NCBI RefSeq assembly: GCF_943181405.1
Contig: NZ_CALPBY010000006.1
Coordinates: forward strand, 1-64,000
Direction of reading: 5' to 3'
Length of the DNA: 64,000 nucleotides
Source of the DNA: Cellulosimicrobium sp. Marseille-Q4280
Lineage (GTDB): Bacteria; Actinomycetota; Actinomycetes; Actinomycetales; Cellulomonadaceae
The translations under genes were made by a program, and so were the position numbers. Below the pieces are notes generated by a model, which worked only from the letters and a program-made list of their open reading frames with translations, was not told the origin of the DNA and did no database searches. Positions 1 through 8,959 of the stretch are shown here, piece by piece; position 1 is the stretch's first letter, and the number at the start of each line of letters is the position of its first letter.

Positions 1-108
1 CACCACCGGCCGTCGCCCCGCCCACCGACCCACCGGAGGGGGCGACACCGTCACCGGAGCCACTCGCGGACCCACCACCGGCCGTCGCCTCGCCCACCGA
101 CCCACCGG
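1..108. repeat. Direct repeat of about 36 bp in a coding linker
   Basis: Bases 1-36 recur at 73-108 with one difference (period 72 bp, 24 codons). On the minus strand both copies encode GGSVGxATAGG in the linker between nuclease and helicase regions of the first gene. The left copy touches the window edge, so more copies may lie outside. Confidence 0.8.
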
Positions 109-1975
109 CCGAGGTGACGTCCGCAGCGGGGTCGGAGGAGGCGCGCGCCGTCGTGGCGGGCCTGGCGGGAGCGTCCGAGGAACGAGGACGCGGATGGTAG
201 ACGGCGCGCGCCTCCTCCGGCCCCGCACCCGACCCGGCCACGGCCTCGGACCCGGACGCGGACCGAGCGACGGCCCACCGCAACCACTCGAGCAACCGCA
301 ACGTCGACACGCAGTCGTAGCGGTTGTAGTCCTCGATCCCGCGGAGCAGCTCGTCGGCCTCCTCGTGCCGGCCGGCATCGCGCAGGCCGGTGTACTCGGC
401 GTAGGCCACGATCGACGCCGCGGCGTCCTTCACGTCGCCGCCGCGGAGCTCGTCGCCCATGTACAGCGGCTCGAGCTTCTTGAGCGAACGGGACGGGTCG
501 GAGATGCGCAGAGCCGGTCGCACGACCGCGTAGAGGTCGACGAGCACGCCGTCCCGCAGCAGGTCGTCGACCTCCTCCTCGTACACGCCGTGCCGCGCGG
601 CGATGGACAGCAGGTGGGACTTCTCGTAGTCGGCGTAGTGGTAGACGTGCAGGTCCGGGTGCTCGCGGCGCCGCGCGTTCACGTGGTCGACGAACGCGAC
701 GAGCGCGTCGCGCTCGGACGCGAGGTCGTGCGCCCACAGCGCGTGGGAGGGCGGAGGACCCTCCGGGTCGACGGGTCGCTCGACCCAGCCGAAGAGGTAG
801 TCGATGCCCCAGCTCGTGCCGTCGGCGTCCACCCACAGCGGGTCGCCCTCGAAGTCGAAGAAGAGGTCGCCCGCGCTGGGCGTAGGGAGCGCGTGGACGG
901 GCGCGGGGTCGTCGATGCGCCACGAGAGCTCGCGCGGGCCGGACGCGTCCGCCCAGACGACGGTCCCGTCCGCGGCGCCGGTGCCGAGCTGGAGGGCCGC
1001 CTGGTCGCGGACGCGCCGGAACGACGACGCGGTCATCCCTGCCGGGGGCTCCGTCGCGGCGGCGAGCTCGTCGGCGGTCCGGATGCCGGCCGCGTTCAGG
1101 AGCGTGCGCTGCCGCTCGTACACGCCGCCGACGAGCAGGACGTCGCGCCGCGCCTCGACCTGCTCGCGGCACGCGTCGCAGCGCCCGCAGGAGCGGACCT
1201 CGGGGTCGTCCCAGGGTGCACGCCCGTCGCGCGCGAGGTGCGTGTCGGTGAGCCGCAGCAGGCGGTCCCGGCGCGCCCGGAACACGGGCAGGAGGTCGGC
1301 GAGCCGGTGGGTGCTGCGGGAGCGCGTGCCGAGGACGAGCACGACCTCGGGAGCGACGGGGACGTCCGCCGCGAGGAGCTGGTCGGCGTACGCGGCGAGC
1401 TGCAGGAGCGCGGGCACCTTCGCGCGGCGCGCGAGCTTGGCGTCCATGACGGTGTACCGCGGGGGCTTCCCGGCGCGCCGTGCGGGACCGCCCGCGTCGT
1501 CGGGCTCGGGGACCCGCACGAGGAAGTCGGCCCGGCCGTGGAACGTGCCGTCGAAGAACGCCGCCTGGTGCACGACGTCCGCGCCGCCCTCGACCGCGGC
1601 GAGCGTGCGGAGGTGCGCTGCGACGAGGTCGTCCCAGGAGCCGTGCCGCGGCGGATCGATCCGCAGCACCCCGCGGCCGGTCGCCGGGTCGTACGCGCCG
1701 TGGCGTGCCTCGAGGTCGGCGAGGACCGCGTCCTCGTGCCGTCGGCCGAGGGTCGCGGCGCGGTCCAGCATGACGTCCTGGGCGTGCTCGCGCCGGGGCG
1801 CGCGACCGAGCTGCTCGTCGAGGCGGCTCAGGAGCCGGTACTCGCACCCTGCGGCCACGACCAGGTCGCTCGCGGAGTGCACGACGGCGGTCGTCGTCAC
1901 ACCGGTCGTCGTCACCCCGGTCGCCGGCGCTCCGCCCGGCACGGCGCCGCTCGTCGGCTCGTCGACCAGGAACAC
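1..1975 (-). CDS. TM0106-type RecB-like nuclease / helicase, 3' part missing
   Basis: This open frame runs off the left edge, so about 658 residues are visible and the C-terminus is absent. The visible part matches the bifunctional RecB-like nuclease/AAA helicase family (TM0106-type): an N-terminal nuclease-like region with a cysteine cluster around residues 250-265 (CGRCDAC) and then an RNase H-like region (DLFFDFEGDP, later YNRYDCVSTLRLLEWL). In this family a superfamily I helicase domain follows; here only the linker is seen, rich in Gly, Ser and Ala. The GTG at 1975 was chosen because GGAGG lies 5 bases upstream; another GTG at 1981 overlaps that sequence. A role in DNA processing or repair is inferred from the family. 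It lies 76 bases downstream of the SpoIIE phosphatase gene on the same strand. Confidence 0.75.
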   Translation of the reverse strand, partial: MFLVDEPTSGAVPGGAPATGVTTTGVTTTAVVHSASDLVVAAGCEYRLLSRLDEQLGRAPRREHAQDVMLDRAATLGRRHEDAVLADLEARHGAYDPATGRGVLRIDPPRHGSWDDLVAAHLRTLAAVEGGADVVHQAAFFDGTFHGRADFLVRVPEPDDAGGPARRAGKPPRYTVMDAKLARRAKVPALLQLAAYADQLLAADVPVAPEVVLVLGTRSRSTHRLADLLPVFRARRDRLLRLTDTHLARDGRAPWDDPEVRSCGRCDACREQVEARRDVLLVGGVYERQRTLLNAAGIRTADELAAATEPPAGMTASSFRRVRDQAALQLGTGAADGTVVWADASGPRELSWRIDDPAPVHALPTPSAGDLFFDFEGDPLWVDADGTSWGIDYLFGWVERPVDPEGPPPSHALWAHDLASERDALVAFVDHVNARRREHPDLHVYHYADYEKSHLLSIAARHGVYEEEVDDLLRDGVLVDLYAVVRPALRISDPSRSLKKLEPLYMGDELRGGDVKDAAASIVAYAEYTGLRDAGRHEEADELLRGIEDYNRYDCVSTLRLLEWLRWAVARSASGSEAVAGSGAGPEEARAVYHPRPRSSDAPARPATTARASSDPAADVTSAGGSVGEATAGGGSASGSGDGVAPSGGSVGGATAGG

Positions 1976-2051
1976 GCGCACCTCCGTGCTCGGACGGCGC
2001 CGGCGTGCTGGTGAGCGGCCGGCGAGCCGGTCGTCCCGGCTGCTGCCCGTT

Positions 2052-3827
2052 CTACCAGCGGCCACCCACGCCGGCCGCCGCGTCGATCACGCCCTCGACA
2101 CCGTCCTGCCCGCCGGCCGGTCCGTCGACGCCGCGCCGTCCGGTGACCGCCTCGGCGCCGGTCGCCACGTGTTCCGGCACCGCGTACACGACGACCGCCA
2201 CGTCGTCGCGCGCCGCGTCCCCGACGAGCCGGACGAGCAGCGCGTCGGCGACCTCGGTGGCGGGGCGTTCGCGCACGGTCCGCGACGCCACGTCCGCGAG
2301 TCGCGCGAGCCCTTCGCGCAGGCTCTCGCCACGACGCTCGACGAGCCCGTCGGTGTAGAGGACGAGCACGTCGGACGCCTCGAGCGCGGTGCTGGTCTCC
2401 GTGCGGCCCGCGGACGTCGCGAGGGTGAGCGGGGCGCCCCGACCTCCGGCGAGCCAGTGTGCCGCGCCGTCGCGCACGACCAGCCCGGGCGGGTGACCCG
2501 CGGACGACCACGTGAGCGTGCCCGTGGTCTCGTCGACGACGCCGCACAGCACCGTCGTGTACTCGGCGCCCGGCAGCTCCGCGGCGAACCGGTCGAGCGC
2601 CGCGAGCGTCGCGGCAGGTCCCTGGTCGTCGAGCAGGAGCGCGCGCCCCGCGCTGCGGAGCTGGCCCATGCGAGCGGCGGAGTGCAGCCCGTGCCCGACG
2701 CAGTCGCCGACGAGCACGCCCCACCGCCCGTCCCCGAGCGGCACGACGTCGTACCAGTCGCCGCCCACCGCGTACCGGTCGTCGGCGGGCTGGTAGCGCG
2801 TCGTCCATCGCGAGGTGGTGAGCTGCGGGGGCAGCATCGCGAGCTGGAAGGCCTCGCTCGCCGCGCGCGCCTCGCGGACCTCGCGCTCGTGCCCCACCCG
2901 GTCGCGCACCGCCGAGGCGAGGGTGGCGGCGACCAGGCGCAGGAAGTCGAGCGCGGCGGCGTCGACCGGACGCGTCCGGACGGCCTCCAGCAGGACGACG
3001 CCGAGCGGCGCAGCGGTACCCGGCCCGTGCAGGGGCGCGACGAGCGTCGCGCCGAGCGTGCGCGCGACGCCGTCCTCCAGCACCTCGCGCGCGACCGCGC
3101 GCAACGGGCCCGTGGCCGTGGGAGCCGGGTCGGACGACGGCGCCCGGTAGGCGGCGGGCCGCTCGGCCGTCGCTGCGACGACGACGACGTCCTCGCCCTC
3201 CCCGCTGCGCGCCCACACCTCCGCCCCGACGAGGTCGGCGCTCGTGGCGACCTCGTCGACGAAGGTCCGGGCCAGCTCGTCGACCCGGTGCGTCCGGTCC
3301 TGCAGCGCGAGCGAGAGCCGGCTCAGCAGCAGCATCCGACGACGGTCGACCACGCGGTCCGTCGTCTCCGTGGCGATGTCGAGCACGCCGCGCACGACGC
3401 CGTCGTCGTCCTCGAGCGGGCTGTAGGAGAACGTGAAGTAGGTCTCCTCGACGTAGCCGGATCGCTCCATGAGGAGCTTCGCGTCGACGGTCCAGGTGGG
3501 ACGGCCCGACGCCAGCACCTGGTCGAACAGCGGCCCGATGTCGTCCCAGATCTCGCCCCAGACCGCCCGGGCGGGCGCTCCCATGGCGGCGGGGTGCTTG
3601 TCCCTCCCCAGCATCTCCCGGTAGCCGTCGTTGTAGATCATCGTCAGCTCGGGCCCCCACGTCAGCATCACGGGGAAGCGGGTGCTGAAGCACAGCACGA
3701 ACGCCGCCCGGAGCCCGTGCGGCCACGTCGAGGGCCGGCCGAGGGGCGTGGCCGACCAGTCGACCTCCCCGGCGAGGGAACCCGTGCTCGTGGTCGCGGT
3801 CGCGCGCGCGAACCAGTCGGGTCTCAT
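2052..3827 (-). CDS. PAS-GAF-SpoIIE (PP2C-type) serine phosphatase
   Basis: A 591-residue cytoplasmic signalling phosphatase. A PAS-like sensor spans about residues 22-155 (WPHGLR, VMLTWGPELTMIYNDGYR), a GAF-like region about 165-310, and a SpoIIE-type PP2C domain about 330-565. The metal-binding motifs GGDWYD (355-360) and GDCVGHG (374-380) are intact, so it should be active. Family members dephosphorylate anti-anti-sigma (STAS) proteins and thereby release sigma factors; a STAS gene lies at 24595-24969, but any link is speculation. No transmembrane segment is visible. The ATG at 3827 has a CATAAT hexamer (3836-3841) 8 bases upstream and no Shine-Dalgarno sequence, which suggests a leaderless transcript. 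Confidence 0.88.
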   Translation of the reverse strand: MRPDWFARATATTSTGSLAGEVDWSATPLGRPSTWPHGLRAAFVLCFSTRFPVMLTWGPELTMIYNDGYREMLGRDKHPAAMGAPARAVWGEIWDDIGPLFDQVLASGRPTWTVDAKLLMERSGYVEETYFTFSYSPLEDDDGVVRGVLDIATETTDRVVDRRRMLLLSRLSLALQDRTHRVDELARTFVDEVATSADLVGAEVWARSGEGEDVVVVAATAERPAAYRAPSSDPAPTATGPLRAVAREVLEDGVARTLGATLVAPLHGPGTAAPLGVVLLEAVRTRPVDAAALDFLRLVAATLASAVRDRVGHEREVREARAASEAFQLAMLPPQLTTSRWTTRYQPADDRYAVGGDWYDVVPLGDGRWGVLVGDCVGHGLHSAARMGQLRSAGRALLLDDQGPAATLAALDRFAAELPGAEYTTVLCGVVDETTGTLTWSSAGHPPGLVVRDGAAHWLAGGRGAPLTLATSAGRTETSTALEASDVLVLYTDGLVERRGESLREGLARLADVASRTVRERPATEVADALLVRLVGDAARDDVAVVVYAVPEHVATGAEAVTGRRGVDGPAGGQDGVEGVIDAAAGVGGRW

Positions 3828-3967
3828 CGCGCAAGATTATGCGGCGCGCGCCCCTGGACCGCATCCGGGCCACCCCGCGGCGGGACGGGCGATTCGTCCC
3901 GCGGAAGCCCGCTGCAGCATAGTGTTCCCGTCGATCGCGCCGACCGGCGCCCGTCGAAGGAGGTCCC

Positions 3968-4798
3968 ATGGCCGTGCGGTTCACGCCGCCCCCCGGTTGG
4001 TCGGTCCCGCCAGGCTTCACGCCGACGACCGACTGGCACCCGGACCCGTCGTGGCCCCCGGCGCCGCCCGGGTGGGTGTTCTGGGTCGACGAGATCCCCG
4101 CGCCGCCCGCCCCGGAGCCGGTGCGGGCAGACGTCCCGCCGAGTCGTCGGTCGCTGCGGGAGCGCCCGTCCGGCCCCGTGCCCGTCGTCGCCGACGACGC
4201 AGCGCACCCGGTCGCGAGCTCGACGATGGTCCTGCCGAGCCTCGCCGGCCTCGCCGCCACGTCGCCGCCCCCGGCGCCCTCGGTGCCGGCCGCGCGCGGA
4301 GCGGCGGCTCCGCTCGGTCCGTTGTCGCTCCCTGCGGCCGACGACGACGACCACACCCCCGACCGGGGACGGCGCTGGCTCGTACCGAGCGCGGTCGGGC
4401 TCGCGGGCCTCGCGCTGGGCCTGCTCGTCGGCATCGGTCTCACGCTGTCGGCGCAGGGCGCCGCGCAGGAGGCGACGGCCGAGGCGGAGCGCGTGCAGGC
4501 AGAGGTGGAGGCGGAGCGGGAGCAGCTCGAGACCGAGCGCGCGGACCTGGAGGCGCAGCGCACGGAGGTCGACGCCGCACAGGCCGGTCTCGCCGAGCGC
4601 GAGGCCGCGGTGGCGAAGGCCGAGGAGGATGCCGCCACCCGCCAGAAGGAGCTCGACGACGCGACGGCAGAGCGCGAACGGCGCGACCGGGAGAACCGGG
4701 ACCAGAACGGGAACGGCAACCAGGACGGGAACGGCGACCAGGACGAGGACGGCGAGGACTCCGGCTGGTCCTGGGGCGACCTCGGCAGCTGGGGCTGA
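3968..4798 (+). CDS. Membrane-anchored proline-rich coiled-coil protein, function unknown
   Basis: A 276-residue protein of no recognised family. The N-terminal 100 residues are Pro/Trp-rich (PPPGWSVPPGF, WHPDPSWPPAPPGW), resembling the Trp-containing tails found in actinobacterial membrane proteins. A single transmembrane helix lies near 140-160 (VGLAGLALGLLVGIGL). A strongly charged coiled coil follows (about 165-240, many Glu/Arg/Ala heptads), then a short Asn/Asp/Gly-rich segment and a tail ending SWGDLGSWG. The ATG follows a strong AAGGAGGT site. It is divergent from the phosphatase gene. Orientation in the membrane cannot be decided. I cannot assign a function; a scaffold or envelope-associated role is only a guess. 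Confidence 0.8.
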   Translation: MAVRFTPPPGWSVPPGFTPTTDWHPDPSWPPAPPGWVFWVDEIPAPPAPEPVRADVPPSRRSLRERPSGPVPVVADDAAHPVASSTMVLPSLAGLAATSPPPAPSVPAARGAAAPLGPLSLPAADDDDHTPDRGRRWLVPSAVGLAGLALGLLVGIGLTLSAQGAAQEATAEAERVQAEVEAEREQLETERADLEAQRTEVDAAQAGLAEREAAVAKAEEDAATRQKELDDATAERERRDRENRDQNGNGNQDGNGDQDEDGEDSGWSWGDLGSWG

Positions 4799-4800
4799 GC

Positions 4801-5241
4801 CTATTTCTCCGGGTCGGGGTGCTCTGCGAGGAACGCGTACCGGCTGAGGATGAGCGGCCAGTCGGTGAACCGGGCACGGACGCCCTCGGTCCCCTGCGCC
4901 CACCCGCCGTGCTCGACGCGCACGGCCGTGCCGTGCCGCGTCGCGCGCAGGTCCACCCGCACGAGCGACTCCCGGCCCGACGGCTGGGCGAGCGTGAAGG
5001 TGTGGGCGAGGTGCGCCGTCGGCTCCCAGAGCGTGACGCGCCCCCACTCGTGCTCGACCGCGCCGTACGACGCGACGAGCCGGCCTCCGACGACCGGCTC
5101 CACGGCGAGGCCCGAGAACGTCGCGGCGTGCGCCGTGTACTGCGGCGGCCACCACTCGCCCATGCGCCGCGCGTACGTGTCGAACGCGGTGTCGACGGGG
5201 CACGCGAGACGCAGCTCGTGGACGATCGGGGCGAGGCTCAT
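4801..5241 (-). CDS. SRPBCC (START/Bet v1-like) protein, AHSA1-type
   Basis: A 146-residue single-domain protein. The pattern (VDTAFDTYARRMGEWWPPQYT early, a Gly-rich turn VVGGRLVA, RVTLWEPTAHLAHTF, then a C-terminal helix with FTDWPLILSRYAFLAEH) fits the SRPBCC/AHSA1 fold, which binds hydrophobic ligands. Start at 5241 (MSLAPIV) was chosen because GGAGG lies 4 bases upstream; the frame stays open for 61 more codons, but that extension is low-complexity and unlike the family. It converges with the coiled-coil gene, two bases away. The ligand is unknown. Confidence 0.82.
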   Translation of the reverse strand: MSLAPIVHELRLACPVDTAFDTYARRMGEWWPPQYTAHAATFSGLAVEPVVGGRLVASYGAVEHEWGRVTLWEPTAHLAHTFTLAQPSGRESLVRVDLRATRHGTAVRVEHGGWAQGTEGVRARFTDWPLILSRYAFLAEHPDPEK

Positions 5242-5407
5242 CGGACCTCCCGTGGATCCCGGGCGCGGGGGACGCGCCCATCGAACCGCGCCCCGGCCCG
5301 GACCGCCACCCGGCGACGGTGGCCCCTGCACGGTTGCGCACGACGTCGTCACCGACACGTCACCGCTTCCGGTCGCGCCCTTCACGCCCATCACGGAGAG
5401 TTGTCGG

Positions 5408-5614
5408 GTGCGCAGGACCGACACCAGAACCAGTGACAGCGAGACCCCGATCTTCGACGCCCTCGTCGTCGAGCACGAGAACCAGCTCCCGCTCCTCCAC
5501 CTGGGCCGGGCGCTCAGCGGAGAGATGGTGACGGTCGCCCGTCCGGTCGGCCTCGAACCCCGGATCGTCCCGTCGGAGGACGTGCCCGTCCTGCCGCGCC
5601 GTCGGGCCTCCTGA
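5408..5614 (+). CDS. Small hypothetical protein, 68 residues
   Basis: A short frame from GTG 5408 with GGAGAG about 9 bases upstream. The product has a compact, non-shadow-like composition (PIFDALVVEHENQLPLLHLG, later MVTVARPVGLEPRIVP). It has no signal peptide or membrane segment and I recognise no family. It ends 9 bases before the convergent ATPase gene. Read as a probable gene because of the ribosome binding site and composition; it could still be non-coding. Confidence 0.5.
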   Translation: MRRTDTRTSDSETPIFDALVVEHENQLPLLHLGRALSGEMVTVARPVGLEPRIVPSEDVPVLPRRRAS

Positions 5615-5623
5615 CCCCGCTCC

Positions 5624-6460
5624 CTACAGCACGTGCGCGAGGAACCCCTTCGTGCGCTCGTGCTGCGGGTCGCCGAGCACCTGGTCGGGCGTGCCCTGCT
5701 CGACGATGACGCCCTCGTCCATGAAGACGACGGTGTCGGCCACCTCTCGCGCGAACCCGATCTCGTGCGTGACGACCATCATCGTCATGCCGGAGCGCGC
5801 GAGGTCGCGCATGACGGCGAGCACCTCGCCGACGAGCTCGGGGTCGAGCGCGGACGTCGGCTCGTCGAACAGCATGAGGTCCGGGTCCATCGCGAGCGCC
5901 CGCGCGATCGCGACGCGCTGCTGCTGACCGCCCGAGAGCTGCGCCGGGTAGTGGTCGGCGCGGTCGGAGAGGCCGACGCGCTCGAGCAGCTCGTTCGCGC
6001 GGGCCCGCGCCTCCGCCCTGCTGAGCCCGCGCACCTGGACGGGCGCCTCCATGACGTTCTCGAGCGCCGTCATGTGCGGGAACAGGTTGAAGCGCTGGAA
6101 CACCATGCCGATCCGGGCGCGCTGGCGCGCGACGACCCGCGGGTGCAGGCGGTGCAGCACGGTACGCCCGTTCTTCGTGACCTCGCGGTAGCCCATGAGC
6201 TCTCCCGCGACGCGGATGCGCCCGCCCGTGATCTCCTCGAGCTCGTTGACGCACCGCAGGAGCGTGGACTTGCCGGAGCCCGAGGGCCCGAGCACGACGC
6301 ACACCGAACCGCGCGGCACGTCGAGGTCCACGCCGCGCAGGACGTGCAGGTCGCCGAACATCTTGTGCAGGCCCTCGACCTGCACCATGGGCGCGTCGTC
6401 CCGCCGGGTCGGCCCCGTGCTCGACGTCGTGCCCGCTGCCGTGCCGTCCGTCCCGCTCAC
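5624..6460 (-). CDS. Polar amino-acid ABC transporter, ATP-binding protein (GlnQ-like)
   Basis: The 278-residue cytoplasmic ATPase of the importer encoded with the next two genes. It carries Walker [10 protein letters not shown] (58-66), Q-loop ([11 protein letters not shown]), signature LSGGQQQR, Walker [15 protein letters not shown] and the switch histidine in VVTHEIGFA, all typical of GlnQ/ArtP-type subunits. GTG 6460 is preferred: GGAGGTGA lies just upstream and the codon overlaps the permease stop (GTGA), indicating translational coupling. The ATG at 6388 (MVQVEGLHK) is the alternative start and would remove 24 poorly conserved residues. Substrate cannot be read from sequence; the family takes up glutamine, glutamate or other polar amino acids. 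Confidence 0.92.
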   Translation of the reverse strand: MSGTDGTAAGTTSSTGPTRRDDAPMVQVEGLHKMFGDLHVLRGVDLDVPRGSVCVVLGPSGSGKSTLLRCVNELEEITGGRIRVAGELMGYREVTKNGRTVLHRLHPRVVARQRARIGMVFQRFNLFPHMTALENVMEAPVQVRGLSRAEARARANELLERVGLSDRADHYPAQLSGGQQQRVAIARALAMDPDLMLFDEPTSALDPELVGEVLAVMRDLARSGMTMMVVTHEIGFAREVADTVVFMDEGVIVEQGTPDQVLGDPQHERTKGFLAHVL

Positions 6461-7509
6461 GGGGTCACCTCCAGGAAGGGGTCGTCCTTGGTCGTGCGGG
6501 AGGCCGCGATGAGCTCCTGCTTGCTGGGCCTGCCCCGGCGGCGCCGCCCGCCCGGGCCGCCGCCGCGTCGTCGGGCACCGGCCTGGTCGCCGAACCCGCG
6601 GCCGTAGTACCGCTCGATGTAGTACTGGCCGATCATGAGGATGCTCGTGATGAGCAGGTACCAGAACGCCGCGACCATGAGGAGCGGGATCGGCAGGAAC
6701 GTGCGGTTGCCGATCGCGTTCGTCGCGTACGTGAGGTCGAGCGTGAACGGCACGGCGAGCACGAGGGACGTGGTCTTGAGCATCGAGATCGTCTCGTTGC
6801 CCGTCGGGGGCACGATGACGCGCATCGCCTGCGGCAGCACGACGCGCGTGAGGATCTTGCGGTCCTTCATGCCCAGCGCCCGCGCCGCCTCGCTCTGCCC
6901 GGGGTCCACCGACCCGAGGCCGGCGCGCACGATCTCCGCGAGGTACGCCGCCTCGTTGAGCGCGAGCCCGAGCAGCGCGGCCCAGAACGCGGTGATGACG
7001 TCCTGCGTGCGGAACTCGAAGAACTCGGGTCCGAACGGGATGCCGAGGCTCAGCCGCGGGTAGAGCACCGCGAGGAGGCCCCAGAACACGAGCTGGGTGT
7101 AGATCGGCGTCCCGCGGAAGAACCAGATGTACGCCCAGCTCACGGAGCGCATCACCGGGTTGTCGGAGCGTCGCATGACCGCGAGGCCGACGGAGAGCAC
7201 GATGGCGATCACCATCGAGCCGAACGTCAGGACGAGCGTCCACCCGACGCCGCGGATGACGTTGACGTCGCGCAGGTACAGCCACACGACGTCCCAGCGG
7301 AACTTCTCGTTGGTCACGAGGCCGTGCACCGCCATCGCGGCGAGGACGAGCAGCACGACGGCCGAGATCCACCGGCCGGGCCGCGGCACCGGCCGCGCGT
7401 GGATCCGGTCGGGGACCGGGTCGGTCGACGCGTCGGGCGCAGGATCGGTCGACCGGTCGGACGACGCGTCGTCGGCGCGGTGCGGGGCGTTCGGTCCGGG
7501 CAGGGCCAT
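6457..7509 (-). CDS. Polar amino-acid ABC transporter, permease
   Basis: A 350-residue integral membrane permease of the HisMQ/GlnP type. After a disordered, Asp/Arg-rich N-terminus (about 1-50) come roughly five to six membrane helices, and the cytoplasmic EAA-like loop is present ([23 protein letters not shown] split over about 220-245), where the ATPase docks. The C-terminus is an unusually Gly/Arg-rich tail. It is longer than typical permeases (220-300 residues) because of these two ends. The gene overlaps the ATPase gene by 4 bases and lies 136 bases behind the binding-protein gene, separated from it by a strong hairpin. Only one permease gene is visible, so a homodimer is likely. Confidence 0.9.
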   Translation of the reverse strand: MALPGPNAPHRADDASSDRSTDPAPDASTDPVPDRIHARPVPRPGRWISAVVLLVLAAMAVHGLVTNEKFRWDVVWLYLRDVNVIRGVGWTLVLTFGSMVIAIVLSVGLAVMRRSDNPVMRSVSWAYIWFFRGTPIYTQLVFWGLLAVLYPRLSLGIPFGPEFFEFRTQDVITAFWAALLGLALNEAAYLAEIVRAGLGSVDPGQSEAARALGMKDRKILTRVVLPQAMRVIVPPTGNETISMLKTTSLVLAVPFTLDLTYATNAIGNRTFLPIPLLMVAAFWYLLITSILMIGQYYIERYYGRGFGDQAGARRRGGGPGGRRRRGRPSKQELIAASRTTKDDPFLEVTP

Positions 7510-7587
7510 GGGTCCACCTCGGGGTTCGGGCTCGGGTCACCGAGCGGCCGCGGCGGGTGCGTCCTCGCGCCCGCCGACGACCAGTGT

Positions 7588-7630
7588 GCCGGTCGCGGGC
7601 CCCGATCTGCTTCCGGGGCCCGCGACCGGC
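7588..7630 (-). terminator. 17-bp perfect hairpin between binding-protein and permease genes
   Basis: Left arm 7588-7604 and right arm 7614-7630 are perfect inverted repeats (GCCGGTCGCGGGCCCCG), with a 9-base loop. It lies 16 bases after the stop of the binding-protein gene. Such hairpins protect the upstream message or terminate most transcripts, giving more binding protein than permease. There is no U-run. Confidence 0.75.
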
Positions 7631-7645
7631 GCGGTCAGGGCAGGG

Positions 7646-8596
7646 TCAGCCGACCGACGGGTTGATCTCGGCGGTCTCGAGCGCGGCGTCGCCGGAGCCC
7701 CAGCCGTCGAGGACCTCCACGAGCGTCCCGTCGTCCATGAGCGTCTGGAGCGCGGCCTGGATCGCCGCGGCGAGGTCGGTGGCGTCCTTGGCGACGACGA
7801 TGCCCTGCGGCGCGGCGTCGAACACGTCGCCGAGCTGCTCGATCTGGCCGCCGGTCTGCTCGACGGCGTAGCCGATGACCGGGGAGTCGGCGTACATGAC
7901 CTGCGCCTTGCCACCGACGAGGTTCGTCGTCGCGTCGGCCTGCGACTCGTACTGGAGGATGTCGATGGCCTCCTCGCCGGCGGTCTCGCACTCCTCGCTC
8001 TGGACGGCGATGTCCTCGTCCTGGATCGTGCCCGTCTGGACCGCGACCGTGACGCCGCACAGGCTCTCCGGGTCGATGTCGTCCGGGTTGCCCGAGGCCA
8101 CCGCGTACGCGGAGCCGGCGTTGAGGAAGGAGATCATGTTCGACTCCTGCATGCGCTCCTCGGTGATCGTGAAGGAGGAGATGCCGGCGTCGTACTTGGT
8201 GCCGAGCGCGGGGATGATCGCCGGGAAGTCGGCCGACTGGATCTCGACCTCGAGGCCGAGCGTCGCGCCGACGGCCTTGATCGTGTCGATGTCGAACCCG
8301 ACGGGCGTCTGCCCGTCCTCGCCGATGAACTCGGCCGGCGCGTACTCGGTGTTGGAGCCGACGGTGAGCACGCCCGCGGACGCGATCTCCTCGGGGAGCA
8401 GCGCGGCCGCCGCGTCGTCGACCTCGATGGTCGACGGGTCGAACGACGGCGCGGCGCTGGACTCGCCGTCCGTGCCCGCGGTGCTGCCGTCGGTCCCGGT
8501 CTGGGACGCGTCGGTGCACGCGGTGAGGAGGAGGGCGCTCGTCGCGGTCAGCGCGACGAGACCGGTGAGGGACGGCTTGCGCGAGGTCGTACGCAT
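7646..8596 (-). CDS. Polar amino-acid ABC transporter, substrate-binding lipoprotein
   Basis: A 316-residue lipoprotein with a signal peptide ending in LTAC (Cys27 is the lipidation site), followed by an acidic Ser/Thr-rich linker. The SBP_bac_3 fold is recognisable from LTVGSNTEYAPAEF near residue 85, DIDTIKAVGATLGLEVEIQ, and FPAIIPALGTKYDAGIS. It delivers substrate to the membrane complex encoded downstream. First gene of the three-gene importer operon; the hairpin after its stop probably sets the higher amount of binding protein. The ATG at 8596 has CGGAGA 7 bases upstream. The 195-base upstream gap should hold the promoter. Confidence 0.93.
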   Translation of the reverse strand: MRTTSRKPSLTGLVALTATSALLLTACTDASQTGTDGSTAGTDGESSAAPSFDPSTIEVDDAAAALLPEEIASAGVLTVGSNTEYAPAEFIGEDGQTPVGFDIDTIKAVGATLGLEVEIQSADFPAIIPALGTKYDAGISSFTITEERMQESNMISFLNAGSAYAVASGNPDDIDPESLCGVTVAVQTGTIQDEDIAVQSEECETAGEEAIDILQYESQADATTNLVGGKAQVMYADSPVIGYAVEQTGGQIEQLGDVFDAAPQGIVVAKDATDLAAAIQAALQTLMDDGTLVEVLDGWGSGDAALETAEINPSVG

Positions 8597-8791
8597 GAGG
8601 TTCTCCGATCGGGGGTGGGCCGGGCAGGGGCAGCGTATTCACCGATCGTCTCCGTCGTGTTACGTCGGCACCCGGGGGGTGGGGGGACGTACGGGGAACA
8701 GAGGACCCGGCGGTGCGCAGCACCAGGGGACGAGTGTGCGGGAGACGGGCCCCGCACGCCAAACCGGGCGGCCCTGGCCGCCGCGCCGGCT

Positions 8792-8959
8792 CTACGTGTC
8801 GCGCTCCAGGGGCGCAGCGTCCTCGCGGCGGTCGTCCTCCCCGCCCGGCGGGAAGTCCGTCCGTTCCGAGCGCGCGCGCAGGGCGAGCGCGCTCGCCACG
8901 AGCCCGCCCCACACGACGACGATCGCGAGCACCAGCAGGACGATCGCCTCCGTGCTCAT
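8792..8959 (-). CDS. metS: Small subunit of NSS-type methionine/alanine importer (MetS-like)
   Basis: A 55-residue protein with one N-terminal membrane helix (about 3-28, AIVLLVLAIVVVWGGLVASA) and a charged cytoplasmic tail. This matches the small subunit that accompanies NSS transporters in actinobacteria; in Corynebacterium glutamicum MetS is needed with MetP for methionine/alanine uptake. Its ATG overlaps the stop of the transporter gene (ATGA), so the two are translationally coupled. Assignment rests on size, topology and position; substrate specificity is inherited from the family name. Confidence 0.85.
   Translation of the reverse strand: MSTEAIVLLVLAIVVVWGGLVASALALRARSERTDFPPGGEDDRREDAAPLERDT

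Noticed and set aside
804-4847. A very long forward open frame across the nuclease and phosphatase region
   Set aside because: Antisense to two well-supported minus-strand genes; its product is Arg/Ser/Pro-rich without motifs, a shadow caused by high GC.
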